DNA from: Prorocentrum cordatum
Taxonomy: Eukaryota; Sar; Dinophyceae; Prorocentrales; Prorocentraceae
Length of the DNA: 64,000 nt
Direction: 5' to 3'
Assembly (NCBI GenBank): GCA_963575745.1
Contig: CAUYUJ010000345.1
Location: forward strand, 51,133-115,132
Under the pieces are notes generated by a model that saw only the letters and a list, made by a program, of their open reading frames with translations, made no database searches and was not told where the DNA came from. How positions within the stretch are numbered: the first letter of the stretch is position 1; each line of letters opens with the position of its first letter. Positions 1 through 10,800 of this stretch are shown one piece after another. The position numbers and the translations under genes are program-made.

Positions 1-760
1 CAGCACGACATGTGAAATTGCAAAGGTGTAGGAACAGGTTAGAGATGAAAGAGGCTACCCAAAACGTGCACCACGGCCATACAGAGCCGTTGCGCTGCAA
101 ACATCACACAGAACACAACAGAAGCAGAGGCATCAAGCGAGAAAGCTTCCTCCGCCACGAACAGCCACGCCCCGTGTACACACAAACCTAAACACCATTC
201 TGCAGCACATCCCTCCACAGAGCAACCTCCGTCGAAGAATCCACGGAGGCCGTCTAGTTTTGTTTTGCTCGCATGTTCAATAAGGGAAATATGGAATACA
301 ACGTAACAATTTCTGGTTCTGGCCAACCATGTCAGCCTATGTGCAATCACTAAATCAATCAATCAATTGGGTATCCCGCCTTGGCCGCCAACTCGCGGTA
401 GGTCTTTACATTGCGACGCATCCATTAATCCTGTGAATTCGTCACGTATCTCATGGCTTCCGTAACGCTTTTGGGAACGAGTCTGTGGTGACTAAAAACT
501 CTGATATCCGTCGACAGATGGGTCACATTGACTATCGGGCCAAGTCTCGCGCGATCCCGAAGAAGCGCTTCAAGCAACACAGCCTTTTCCTCGGCACCCG
601 AGGCCATAAGGCGATACAGAGGGGCAGCCGTAGAACTCGTAGAGCTTCCTCGTGCAATGCGAGCGCGGCAATCTCGCATTGCGCGCGCGAGTTGGCGCGG
701 TCTCATGGAGGGAGACGTGGAGGAGAAGAAGGAGTGAGAGGATAGCATCAATGAAAAAAA
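1..760. other. unassigned sequence
   Basis: No repeat module or recognisable protein is visible. Short open frames occur on both strands, but none shows a convincing domain. A minor AATC-type repeat lies near 349-368. Confidence 0.4.
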
Positions 761-767
761 AGTCATA

Positions 768-1640
768 CCAGACCGAGTTCAGGCGTCTGGACACTTTGAG
801 CTGGCGCACCTGTTCATGTCCTTCCGATCGATGTGCCGAACAGCGTAAAGCACACCATCACCATCTCGAAAAAATTAGCAGTACGAATAGTTCGTCGGTC
901 CCAGCGCTGATAGCAGACAGAGTTGAGGCGTCTAGCTAATCAAAACTAGTGCGCCTGAGTATATGTGTTTTCCAATTGCTGTGCCGAACAGCTCTGTAGC
1001 TCATCTGCAGCTCGATTAAAGTCCAGAAAATCATCACCATATCGCGAAAAAATACCAATACTTGTTCGGTCTCAGCGCTGCAGACCGAGTCCAGGTGTGT
1101 AGTAGCGCGACTGATGATTGCCTTCCGATTGCTGTGCCGAACAGCTCTGTAGCGCATCTGCAGCCATCACCATCTCCAAAAAAATGGACAGTACGAATAG
1201 GTTTTCGGCTCCAGTGCTGATAGCAGACCGAGTTCGGGCGTCTAGGTACTTTAGACTGGCGCGCCTGATCATTGCCTTCCGATTGCTGTGCCGGAGAGCC
1301 CTTTATCTCATCTGAGGCTCGATTGAAGTCAAAAACCTCATGATTTCAAAAAATAATAAAGTACGAATAGTTTCGCGGACCTAGCTCGAGTAGCAGACCG
1401 AGTTCAGACCTCTAGATGCTTCAGACAAACGCGTCTGATCATTCTGAATCGATTAAGTGTGCGTTCCAGCTCTGTAGCTATCCTACAGCTCGAGCTAAGT
1501 ACAGAAAACCGACAGCATCTGTCAAGATGACTCGAAAGAGCCGAACCCGCCCACATTCGTTTTGGCAGTAATAGGTACCCGATCGAGCTGGAATTGAAAC
1601 GGCGAGCGGGAATAAGATCGAATATCACAGGGAAAACAAT
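768..1640 (-). repeat. diverged Sat177 satellite, reverse orientation
   Basis: About five degenerate copies of the ~177-bp satellite. They are recognisable by recurring 'gcagaccgagttc' followed by 'gcgcctgatcatt' and 'agctctgtagc'. They are more diverged than the arrays at 4-6 kb. The array runs into the head block at about 1600-1640 ('aagatcgaatatcac'). Confidence 0.7.
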
Positions 1641-1850
1641 AGAGCTCTAACAAATTGTTGAATCTTGAGACCACAATTTTCAACCGAGCACCAAAAGGTC
1701 CGTCGAGATTTTTCGAGCCAACTAGCCCCCCAGCGCGCCGGAATCACTCTTCTAGCTTCGCCGCTAACGCTCTTAGGGAAGCTTTACGAGTCACTCTTCT
1801 AGCGTTGCCGCTAACGCTCTTAGAGGAGCTATACGAGTCAAGCTCTACCA
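1641..1850 (-). repeat. satellite head block H (reverse) with internal 47-bp duplication
   Basis: The block contains 'gtccgtcgagatttttcgag', then 'ccaactagc' and 'gcgccggaat', which are diagnostic of block H. Its outer end is duplicated as two ~47-bp units starting at 1744 and 1791, each ending in a degenerate 'agctntacgagtc'. Confidence 0.7.
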
Positions 1851-1857
1851 GTTATAT

Positions 1858-2280
1858 GATCGCCTGTCGTGCCGTGCCGCTGCGGCCGTAGCACCGCTGT
1901 GGCCGCCGTGACCGTGCTCCTAGCATTGCTTTCGCCTTCAGGGTTGTAGCCGTGACCGTGCCCGCTTGTCTGTGGCCGTGATGCCCGTGACGCTGACGTC
2001 GTCCTGGCCGTGGTCGTGGCCGCGGCTCTGGTGGCCGTGCCGCTGATCATGGCTGTGTGAGCAGGGCTGGCCGTAGTGGCCTTCGTGGCCGTGGCCGTGT
2101 GACTACGGCCGTGGCGTCAGTGGCCTGGCGGCCGTGGCCGTGGTGGTCGTGACCGTGACGTGATGGCCGTGCCGTGGCGGCCGCGGCAGCAGCGGCCGTG
2201 GCCGCGCGGTGGTCGCGGGCAAGGTGGCCGCGGACGTCGTGGCCGTGGGTGTGGCGGCGGTGGGCATGGTGGGCCTGGCT
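1858..2280. repeat. GGCCGT-type hexamer array
   Basis: Imperfect short-period repeat dominated by 'ggccgtg' and 'tggccgt' on the plus strand. It is the left arm of an inverted pair; the reverse-complement array begins near 2480. Long open frames here (Arg/Gly or Thr/Ala rich) are artefacts of the repeat. Confidence 0.85.
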
Positions 2281-2480
2281 TCCCTAGGCACACACCCAGA
2301 TTCGGTTCCCGAGGGTCAAGCCAGGCCTGGGTTCCTAAGTCAGCTCACCACCGCAGACATTGCTTCCTACCCACCCAGTGGGCCTGGGTTTCCCAGGTTC
2401 GCCCAGCCAGGTGGCGCGGTGTTTCCTGGGCGCGCCAAGGCAGGGAAGTGGGCCCCCTGGGGCTGGGCACCCACCTGGTG
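2281..2480. other. spacer between inverted hexamer arrays
   Basis: Non-repetitive GC-rich spacer with several 'ccaggcctggg' and 'cccaggtt' partial palindromes. It separates the GGCCGT array from the CCACGG array. No coding signal is visible. Confidence 0.5.
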
Positions 2481-2762
2481 AGCCTGGCCACGGCCACGGC
2501 CACGGCCACAACACGGCCGCGACCACGGCCACGGCAACCACGCCCACGGCCGTCGCGTCCGCGGCCAGCACGCTTCCACGGCCACGGCCACCACGCCCAC
2601 GGCCACGGCCACGGCCACGGCCACGGCCACGGCCTCCCCGGCCACGGACATCTCGGCCACGGCCGCCACAGCCGCGCTCAGACGACCACGGCCACGACCA
2701 CAGCCACCACGGCTGCGGCCACCAGGGCCACGGCCAGCGCGGCCATCACGGCTTCGGCCATA
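2481..2762. repeat. CCACGG-type hexamer array (right arm)
   Basis: Perfect and near-perfect 'ccacgg' repeats on the plus strand, longest at about 2578-2640. They are the reverse complement of the array at 1858-2280, so the pair could fold into a large cruciform. Confidence 0.85.
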
Positions 2763-2789
2763 TCTCGCGGAGCTCTTCGGCATAAATGA

Positions 2790-3268
2790 GCTAGAGGAAT
2801 ATCTCGCAGAACTCTGTGTACCTCGTACAGCTCTTCGGCGAGATGAGCTACGATAAATACCTCGTAGAGCTCTTCGGCATCGGTTAGCTAGAAATTCTGG
2901 CGCGGGAAACAGCTAGTTGGCCCACCCGACCACCAGAAAGGAGAATGTGGTAACTGTGGGTCGGTTTTCGTAAGATTTGAGAGATATTTGAGCATTCATT
3001 TTGAGAAACCAGATTTTTCGCACCTGTAGTAGGTTACGGCGCGTCTGCCAGTGCAATCCTCAGGTCTGTAGCTGCAGTAGTACTATCAAAATACTTGGCG
3101 GAGACAACTTTGGGAAAAAGGGAGACAGAAAACAAAAAACGTAATGTTTCGAGTTTCTCAGCTCAGGCTTGAAAAAGCCCCCCCCACGTTTTTTCGAGCA
3201 GCGCTGCGCGAGCAAAGAGCTACACGAGACTTCCGGGGTAACCTGGTTGACGGTTTACCACCGGATCC
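2790..3268 (+). repeat. block M (variant b), degenerate
   Basis: The block starts with 'tacctcgtagagctcttcgg' near 2857. It continues through 'agctagttggcc', 'agatttttcgcacctgtag' and 'actatcaaaa'. It ends in a degenerate copy of the hairpin module at about 3225-3268. A partial start is repeated at about 2790-2855. Confidence 0.65.
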
Positions 3269-4046
3269 CAATACCTCGCAAAGCTCTTCGGCGAGATGAG
3301 TTTCGAGGAATTCGGATGCAGAATAGAGCTAGATGGTCGACCCGGCTCCGACGGACAATGTCATAGTAATACTGCAGCTACAGACCTGAGGATTGTACTG
3401 GCAGACGCGCCATAACCGACTACAGGTGCGAAAAATCTGGCATCTCAAAATAAACTGGCGCCGGCGGTGAACCATCAACCTAGTCACTGCCAGGAACGTC
3501 GTAGAGCTCCTAACACTGGTAAGCGTGCTGAGAATCGAAGCAGGAGTCAAAAAATAAAGATTTTTCGAAAATCTTGATGTTCTATTTTTTCGATGTTCAT
3601 ATTCGCTCAATTTCTGGAAGTCAACTCATGAAAAAATGCATCGGGAGAGCTGAGCTGCTGTCAGAGAGGAGTTTATATGCTAATACAACGCGCAAAATCT
3701 GCTTTCTCAAAATAAATTACATGGTAGCGTCCAAAACCCGGAGAGCAAAGTGAATGGGAACCGGCGGTAAACCGTCAACCTAGTTACCGCCGGGAACCTC
3801 GTAGAGCTCTTTTCTTGCACGGCGATCGCCAGAACATATGAAGAAAGCTTCTGGAGCGAGAAACGAACAACTCGAAACATCACGTTTTCTGTTTTTATCC
3901 AACGTCGGTTCCTCCAAATGTTTTGATAGTAATACTGCACCTACGGACCTAAGAATTTGACTGGCGAACGCGGCCTAACCCACTACAGGTGCGAAAAATC
4001 TGCTTTCCTAAAATAAATGGTCAAATATCTTTCAAATCTTAGCAAA
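3269..4046. repeat. rearranged block M fragments (forward, then two reverse)
   Basis: A short forward start (3270-3357) is followed by an inverted variant-b piece (3360-3455). Next comes a reverse hairpin module with a variant-c body (3457-3720), then a short 'gcgtccaaaacccgg' motif at about 3727. A second reverse hairpin with a variant-b body covers 3757-4045. The switches occur inside shared sequence. Confidence 0.6.
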
Positions 4047-5127
4047 ACTGGGCGCCGGCGGTAAACCGTCAACCTTTCTTACCGCCGGGGGACTCGTAGA
4101 GCTTCCTGACAATATATAATGTCGAAACAAAAATTGTAGAGAATGAATATTTTTTCAGCCCAAGCGATTTCAGACCTTTCGATGCAACAGCCAAACGCCC
4201 CTGATGTTTGATTGTCTTCTATACGAGCTCTGTAGCTCTCCTGCAGCCCGAGCTACGCGCGTAAATCGACAGCACCTCTCAAGATGACTCGAACAATACG
4301 TATAGTTCGGCAACCTAGCTCGAGTATCAGACCGAGTTCAGACCTCTGAATGCAATAGTGGGACGCGTCTGATGTCTCCGAATCGATTCCTGTCAGTACC
4401 AGCCCTGCAGCCCCCCTACAGCCCGAGTTAAGTGGAGAAAACCGACAGCACCTCTCAGGATGACTCGAAGAATAAGAATAGTTTCGCGGACCTAGTTCGG
4501 GCAGCAGATCGCGTTCCGAGCTCTGGATTCGACAGACGGACGCGCCTGATGTCTCCGAATCGATTCCTGAAATTACCAACCCTGTAGTCCCCCTACAGCC
4601 TCAGTTGAGTACAGAAAACCGATAGCATCTCTCAAGATGACTCGAACCATACAGATAGTTTCGCGAACCTAGCTCGGGCAGCAGACCGAGTTCAGAGCTC
4701 TGGATTCAACGGACAACGCGACTGATCATTCTGAATCGGTTACTGTAAGTATCAACTCTGTAGCTGTCATATAGCTCGAGTTAAGTACGAAAAACCGAGA
4801 ACGCCTGTCAAGATGACTCGAATAATACGAATAGGTTTGCGGACCTAGCTCGGCTAGCAGACCGAGTTCAGACCGCTGGATGCAACAGACGAACGCGCCT
4901 GATCATTCTGGATCGATAAGGTGTGCTCACCAGCTCTGTTGCTCTTCTATAGCTCGAGTTATGTTCAGAAAACCGCCACCGCGTGTCAGGATGATCCGAA
5001 ACCGCCGATCCCGCCGCAGTGCTTTTTGGCAGTAATATCTACCCGATCGATCTGAGATCAACACGGCGAGCGGGAATAAGATCGAATATCACGGGAAAAG
5101 ATACTAGAGCTCTAACGAATGTTCAAA
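4047..5127 (-). repeat. Sat177 array with hairpin end, reverse
   Basis: This begins with the hairpin module (stem ggcggtaa/ttaccgcc) and 'ctcgtagagcttcc', then tandem ~177-bp units. 'gatgactcgaa' or its variants recur at 4283, 4459, 4636, 4812 and 4990, giving spacings of 176, 177, 176 and 178. It ends in block H ('aagatcgaatatcacggga'). Confidence 0.9.
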
Positions 5128-6250
5128 CTGGGCGCCTGCGGTAAACCGTCAACCTTTCTTACCGCCGGGGGACTCGTAAAACTTCCTGACAATATATATA
5201 ATGTCGAAAAAATCAAACCTCTCGATGCAACAGCCGAACGCCCCCGATGCTCCCGATTGTCTTCTTTACGAGCTCTGTAGCTCTGCTACAGCCCGAGCTA
5301 CGTGCGTAGATCGACAGCACTTCTCAAGATGACTCGAACAAAACGAAGAGCTTGGCAAACCCACCTCGAGTATTAGACCGAGTTCAGACCTCTCAATGCG
5401 ACAGGCAGACGCGTCTGATGTCTCCGAATCGATTCCTGTCATTACCAGCCCTGCAGCCCCACTATAGCCCGAGTTAAGTGCAGAAAACCGAGAGCATCTC
5501 TCAGGATGCTTCGAACAATACGAATAGTTTCGCGGACCTATTTCGGGCAGCAGACCGAGTTCCGAGCTCTAGATTCGACAGGCCCGAGTTAAGTGCAGAA
5601 AACCGACAGCACCTCTCAAGATGACTCGAACAATACGCATAGTTTCGCGATTCTAGATCGGGCAGCAGACCGAGTTCAGAGCTCTGCATTCAAGAGACAA
5701 CTGCAACTGCCGATTCTGAATCGGTTTCTGTAAGTATCAGCTCTGTAGCTGTCCTAAAGCTCGAGTTTAGTAGAGAGAACCGAGAGCGCCTGTCAAGATG
5801 ACTCGAATAATACGAATAGGTTTGCGGCCCTAGCTCGGCTAGCAGACCGAGTTCAGACCTCTGGATGCAACAGACGAACGCGCCTGATCATTCTGGATCG
5901 ATGAGGTGTGCTTACCAGCTGTGAGACTGTCCTGTATCTCGAGTTAAGGCCAATTTACCAAGAGCGCGTATCAAGATGACTCCAAACGGCCGATCCCGCC
6001 CGTGTGCTTTTTAGCAGTAAAAGGTATACGATCGAGCTGAGATCAGGATGGCGAGCGGGAATAAGATCGAATATCACGGGAAAAAATACTAGAGCTCTAA
6101 CGAATGGTTGAATTTCGAGAACAAAATCTTCAACCGACCAGAAGTCAGAAAAAGGTCCGTCGAGATTTTTCTTGCCAACTAGCTCTCCAGCGCCCCGGAA
6201 TTACTCTTGAGCTTCCAGCAACAACTTGCTAAGGGGAGCTCTACGAGTTA
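5128..6250 (-). repeat. second Sat177 array with hairpin end, reverse
   Basis: Same architecture as the preceding array: hairpin module (one arm mutated to 'cctgcgg'), ~177-bp units, then a full block H ending 'gagctctacgagtt' near 6250. A short partial duplication of block H follows to about 6395. Confidence 0.85.
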
Positions 6251-7200
6251 TTTCGAGAAAAAAATTTCAAACGACCAAAAGTCAGCAAAAAGGCCCTCGA
6301 GATTTTTCTTGCCAACTAGCTCTCCAGCGCCCCGGAATTACTTAAGCTTCCAGCAACAAGTTGCTAAGGGACGCTCTACGAGCTACCGAGCCAAAGTTGT
6401 CACATTGTCCTTTCTGGCCGGGTCGATCAACTAGCTTCACCCCGCCTGGCGGGCACCACCACCGCCTGGCATCTAATCTTAAACCCTCTAGCTCTCAGAA
6501 GGCTCTCCGGGAATTATACATCTTTGAAACTTGGCAGCGTCCAAAACCCGGAGAGCGAAGACACCCTCGGAGACGGGAAACTTGGTAGCGTCCAAAACCC
6601 GAAGAGCGAAGGGACCCTCGGGGACGGGAAATCTTTCGTGGAGGGCTTTGGAGGGCCCCCCTGCACCGCTTCTGAAGCGCTGCCAGGATCGCGCCCACGC
6701 GTGCCCGCACGCGTGCAGGCACGCGTGCAGGCACGCATTCACGCTTGCCCGAAGCTCTCCCAGACCCGCCGCGACCTCCGGCGAGTTGCTGCGAGGACCG
6801 TGGAGCGGCGGAGCTGGGCTGCTGGCAGGCACCACCACCGTCCAGCTTCGAATCTCAAACCCTCTAGCTCTCAGAGAGCTCCCCGGGAATATTTTCTGGA
6901 GAGCTCTGGCGGGTCCCCTGAAGCGCTTCGAAAGGCGCTGCCAGGCACGCCTCCATGCGTGCCTGCACGCCTGCAGGCGCGCCTGAAGTTCTTCGGAAGC
7001 GCTGCCAGGAACGCCTCCATGCGAGCCTGCACGCGCGCAGGCACGCGTGGACGCGCCGGAAGCGCTCCCGGACCCGCTGCGACCTCACAGGAACTGCTGC
7101 GAGGATTCTGGACCGGCGAAGATGGGCTGCTGGCGGGCACCACCACCGAACAGCTTCTAATCTGAAACCCTATAGCTCTCAGGGAGCTCTCCGGGAATTT
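6251..7200. repeat. GC-rich block G cluster
   Basis: A block H duplication (6251-6395) is followed by a partial block M end (~6396-6530). Two ~52-bp units containing 'gcgtccaaaacccg' follow (about 6533-6635). Then come alternating 'gcacgcgtgcaggc' palindromic segments (6700-6750 and 6955-7055) and repeated 'gcgggcaccaccacc' elements. Blocks at 19.9, 20.5, 23.3 and 29.6 kb share the family. Frames here have skewed composition, and I see no domain. Confidence 0.6.
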
Positions 7201-7621
7201 TCGCAAAACCGACCAAAAGTCACCAACTTGTCCGCCCCAGCCGGAATGGGCCAAGTAGCTCCACCCCGCGCCGGAATTCTTCTGCTCATCGATGCCGGAG
7301 AGCTCTAGAAGGCATTGTCAAATACTTGGAAGCGCCCAACTGGCGCCGGCGGTGAGCCGTCAACCTGGTCATCGCCGGGAACCTCGTAGAGCTCCTTGGA
7401 CCCGTAAGAAAGCTCAGGATCGAAGTGAAGAGCTTCTGGGAGCTTTTCCAGAAAAAGGTCACATTGAGATTTTCGGAGTGAAGATGAAGTCGGTTCCCGG
7501 AAGTCAACTAATACTAAAACTCGCTCTAGAGAGCTGAGCTGCTCAGGAAACAAATTTTACATTCCAATGCTCGGCGTAAAAATCGGCTTTCTCAAAATGT
7601 ATGGTCAAATATCTTTCAAAC
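7200..7621 (-). repeat. block M (reverse), interrupted by LINE insertion
   Basis: A short block M end (7200-7310) precedes a reverse hairpin module at 7337-7395 ('ctggcgccggcggtgagc') and its block M body. The body stops abruptly at 'aaatatctttcaaa' (7621), where the LINE 3' region begins. Confidence 0.65.
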
Positions 7622-7654
7622 TGGCGGTGGGATTACCTACAGGCAACCTAAGCA

Positions 7655-7802
7655 CTAACAGCGGAGCTGTGCGAATATACAAGTCAGCGTAGCTGTGCAG
7701 ATATGATACAGCAGCGTAGCTGCACAGGAATATACGCACATCGAAGAAACAGCGGGGCTAAGCATGTATCTTACAACAGCGGAGCTGTGCAGATATAGTA
7801 CA
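7655..7802 (-). repeat. tandem repeats in LINE 3' region
   Basis: Several imperfect ~20-35-bp units containing 'agcggagctgtgcagatat' on the plus strand lie immediately downstream of the ORF2 stop. LINE 3' ends often carry short tandem repeats, and these are good candidates for the element's 3' terminus. Confidence 0.65.
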
Positions 7803-7809
7803 CAAACAA

Positions 7810-10800
7810 TCACCGACCAAGCTGTACGTGTATACACATCTCGGCAATGCCATTGAGAAGCGAATGTGCAGCTGCCAACTCAGCCTGTGTGATCGTGCAG
7901 TGGCTAGGGATCATGAAACCTCTGCGGCCAACTCCAGGGTGCCATCCGCCCTGCACAAGTCCAGGGGGAAGCTGGTGAGGAGGAAGAGAGGGAACAAGAT
8001 AAGCATCCATAACCCAGCCACACGAAGTGCCACGTTCACACCGCCCACCATCGAAAGCTCCTCTAAGTGCACGAACAATATAATGACCCGATCTAATATG
8101 ATAAAGAGTGTTATGATTCCAACGAACATCAGAAGTTACTTTACCCTCACGTGCAAGATGTGTCTCATGGTCCGCCTCATCGTTGCCCTCCCTATACACC
8201 CATTTCCACATATCCCTTCCCACTTCTGCCGTGACAAGATGATGGTCCTCACTCATTATGTGAAGGCGGTTCTGCATACCCTTGATCGTGCGGCGATATA
8301 CTTCATTGTGACAGCGATATCGCCCATTAAGCCAGCGCACAACACACTGGCTATCCCCACGGAGCTCCAAGCCATATCCACCCCCTTCCCCACGCCAAGT
8401 GGTTTCATCATCATTTATCGCGGCCAGTCGTTTCGCCACCCGTTCATTTTCCCGTCGTTGCTGCTCCTCTGACTTCTCCTCCCCCTCCTCCTCCTGCTTG
8501 AACTCACCCGTGAAAGGATCCCGAAGAAGGCAGAAATCGAGAAGATCATCCAAGTCCAGGGCGGCCAGGGTACCCACCAGGAAGGAACGCCAGCCAGTTT
8601 CATTCCAGACCATCGTGCGATCCCAATGAACCCCGTGCGTGTGCTCGAAGATCTCGAACCAAGGCCTAAGTCCCGTCAAGACTCGATGACGACAAGCTCT
8701 AGTAAACCGTCGGCCCCCAGGGAGAGCTCTAACATGTACGTCACGCTGCTCAGTCCACTCCCCCGACGCGTGCATCATCGTCAAGGCGCTCTGCATACTG
8801 GCAGTGGGCAATCCTCCTTCCTCCTCCCGTGCATAGGTATGGCGTACCCGCTTACGAACAGGCTCATGTACATGTTGTGAATCATGATGCTCATGTGCCG
8901 TGTTCTCCGATATACGTCTGCGAACTGACCTATTCTCCAAGGAAGATGCGCTCTGTGCCTTTCTCCTACACGAACTGTTACGCTGTCTGGCATTCGGGGT
9001 AGGCGAGGGAACCGATAACTCCAAGGAACGCTGCGAACCACCAAAAATATCAGGATCTCGTGGCTCATGATAAAGAATGCCCTGACTGAGTGCGTCCTCA
9101 TCCACCCGACTATGCTCCTCATGGATCGTGCTCACAACATGTTTGGCGAAGAGCCACTGGCGATGAAGGGCGAGCTGGACCATCGAAGGCTTACGGGCCC
9201 ACTTCAATAAGCGACGACCACCTTTAATCCTCCTGCCCCAGTACTCTCCCCAGGACTCCGTGATCTTCTTTTTGAGACGTCTCATGGTGGACAAGAAGTT
9301 GCCTTCAGCTGCATGTATCTGTTGGAGACTACCCGAATCCAAAGTCGTACCCTCCAAACCGTACAGAAAGCAACTTCTGACCCTGCTATCATAACGCTGA
9401 AACTTACAACGAAGCGGAACCACGGGCGACGAGTAAAAAGAAATCTCACTCATAAAGACCCGTCGTGCCTTCTCCAGTCGGTGCTTAATGTCTTCATGAT
9501 CCTGAAATCGTACGTCCAATAGCGTGCCAAGAACCTCCATCCTCTCCACCTGCCTCACTATCATCTCCTCCGAAGGACCTGCGGCGCTCTGGGAAGCCCC
9601 ACGAGAACGCTTCCTACCCACCTCAGCAGGCAGGAGCCCCGGCACAGGCAGGCGGATATCCTGCAATGGACCTTGGACGCCACAAGCCAAGAACTCCATC
9701 GAAGATGCTTTCCAGTTGAAACCGAAGCGGTGGAGGACCCCAGTCAAGTCCTCGAGCATATGGGTCAATTCTCGCCTGGAAGCTGCTGCCAGCAAAATAT
9801 TGTCTGCCCACAACCAGTGGTTGACCAAGAGATTGGATGCCTCATCAGTGAGCCTGACGCCGTATCCAGACTGTCTCCAACCTGCCGTCACTGGTGAAAG
9901 CATACGAAGGGTCTGGGCAACAAATAGCAAAGGCGCCTCCAAGGAACCTGTACGAATGCAAGTATCCCACGAGATGGTCGTAGAACACTGTTGGAAGCTG
10001 ATCTCTGCCGTGTTACAAGCATAACTCTCAAAGACAGCATACACAAGGGCAGGATGGACATGATGGAATAAAAGCGCCTCTGCTGCACATCTAACCGTGA
10101 AATTATCAAACGCCTTTTCAATATCAGCACTTGCAAGGTAAAGACTCTCCTCCTTCCCCCACACAACGCCGTGTTGAGCAAGACGTTTGAGGGGGGCCGT
10201 GACCTCATAACATTTGTGACCCGCGATAAAGCCAGATAAGTTGCAACCTGGCGGTGCAGCCTGCCGAACGCGGTGTTCTAGAAGTATACATAGACAACTG
10301 CTATACAATTTACCAAAATGAGAAAGAAGTGAAAGGGCCCGCGTTTCTTCAAAATCACGAGCTTTGGGATTCTTAGGCATCAAGCATACCAAGATCTCTC
10401 TCCAGGACTTCGGTGAAACATGTTTCTGATCATACAGCAAACGGAATAAGGTAAGTATGTGTCGGAGGGCTTCCCATGGCAATGCTTTGAGCACCGATGA
10501 CGACACCCCGTCTGCACCTGTTGCCCGTCCTTCCCTGAGTCTAGACCGTGCCTCCAGCAAGAGACCCATGTTGATCGGGTTGCGGTGGGGCTCTCCAGAG
10601 TCTCGCAGGGCCTTACACTGGTTCTTAAGCTCATCCAAGCACGCGTTGGTGTCCTGTCGGTGGGGATCGCTAGAGTACCTCAGGAGCCCATGACGCCGAA
10701 GGCCCTCAATCCACTTCTCCTGGTCACGCGTGAGGACCCCGTCCACATACATGTGCGTAATAACAGGCCTACGACGGACACCGTCACGAATACGATAAAG

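Noticed and set aside
39-766. Minus-strand frames (107 and 113 residues) with faint resemblance to reverse-transcriptase or LINE tail sequence
   Set aside because: No catalytic motif is present, and the two frames do not join into a recognisable domain.
2160-2790. Long His/Pro/Arg-rich or Gly-rich frames
   Set aside because: They are produced on both strands by the hexamer repeats.
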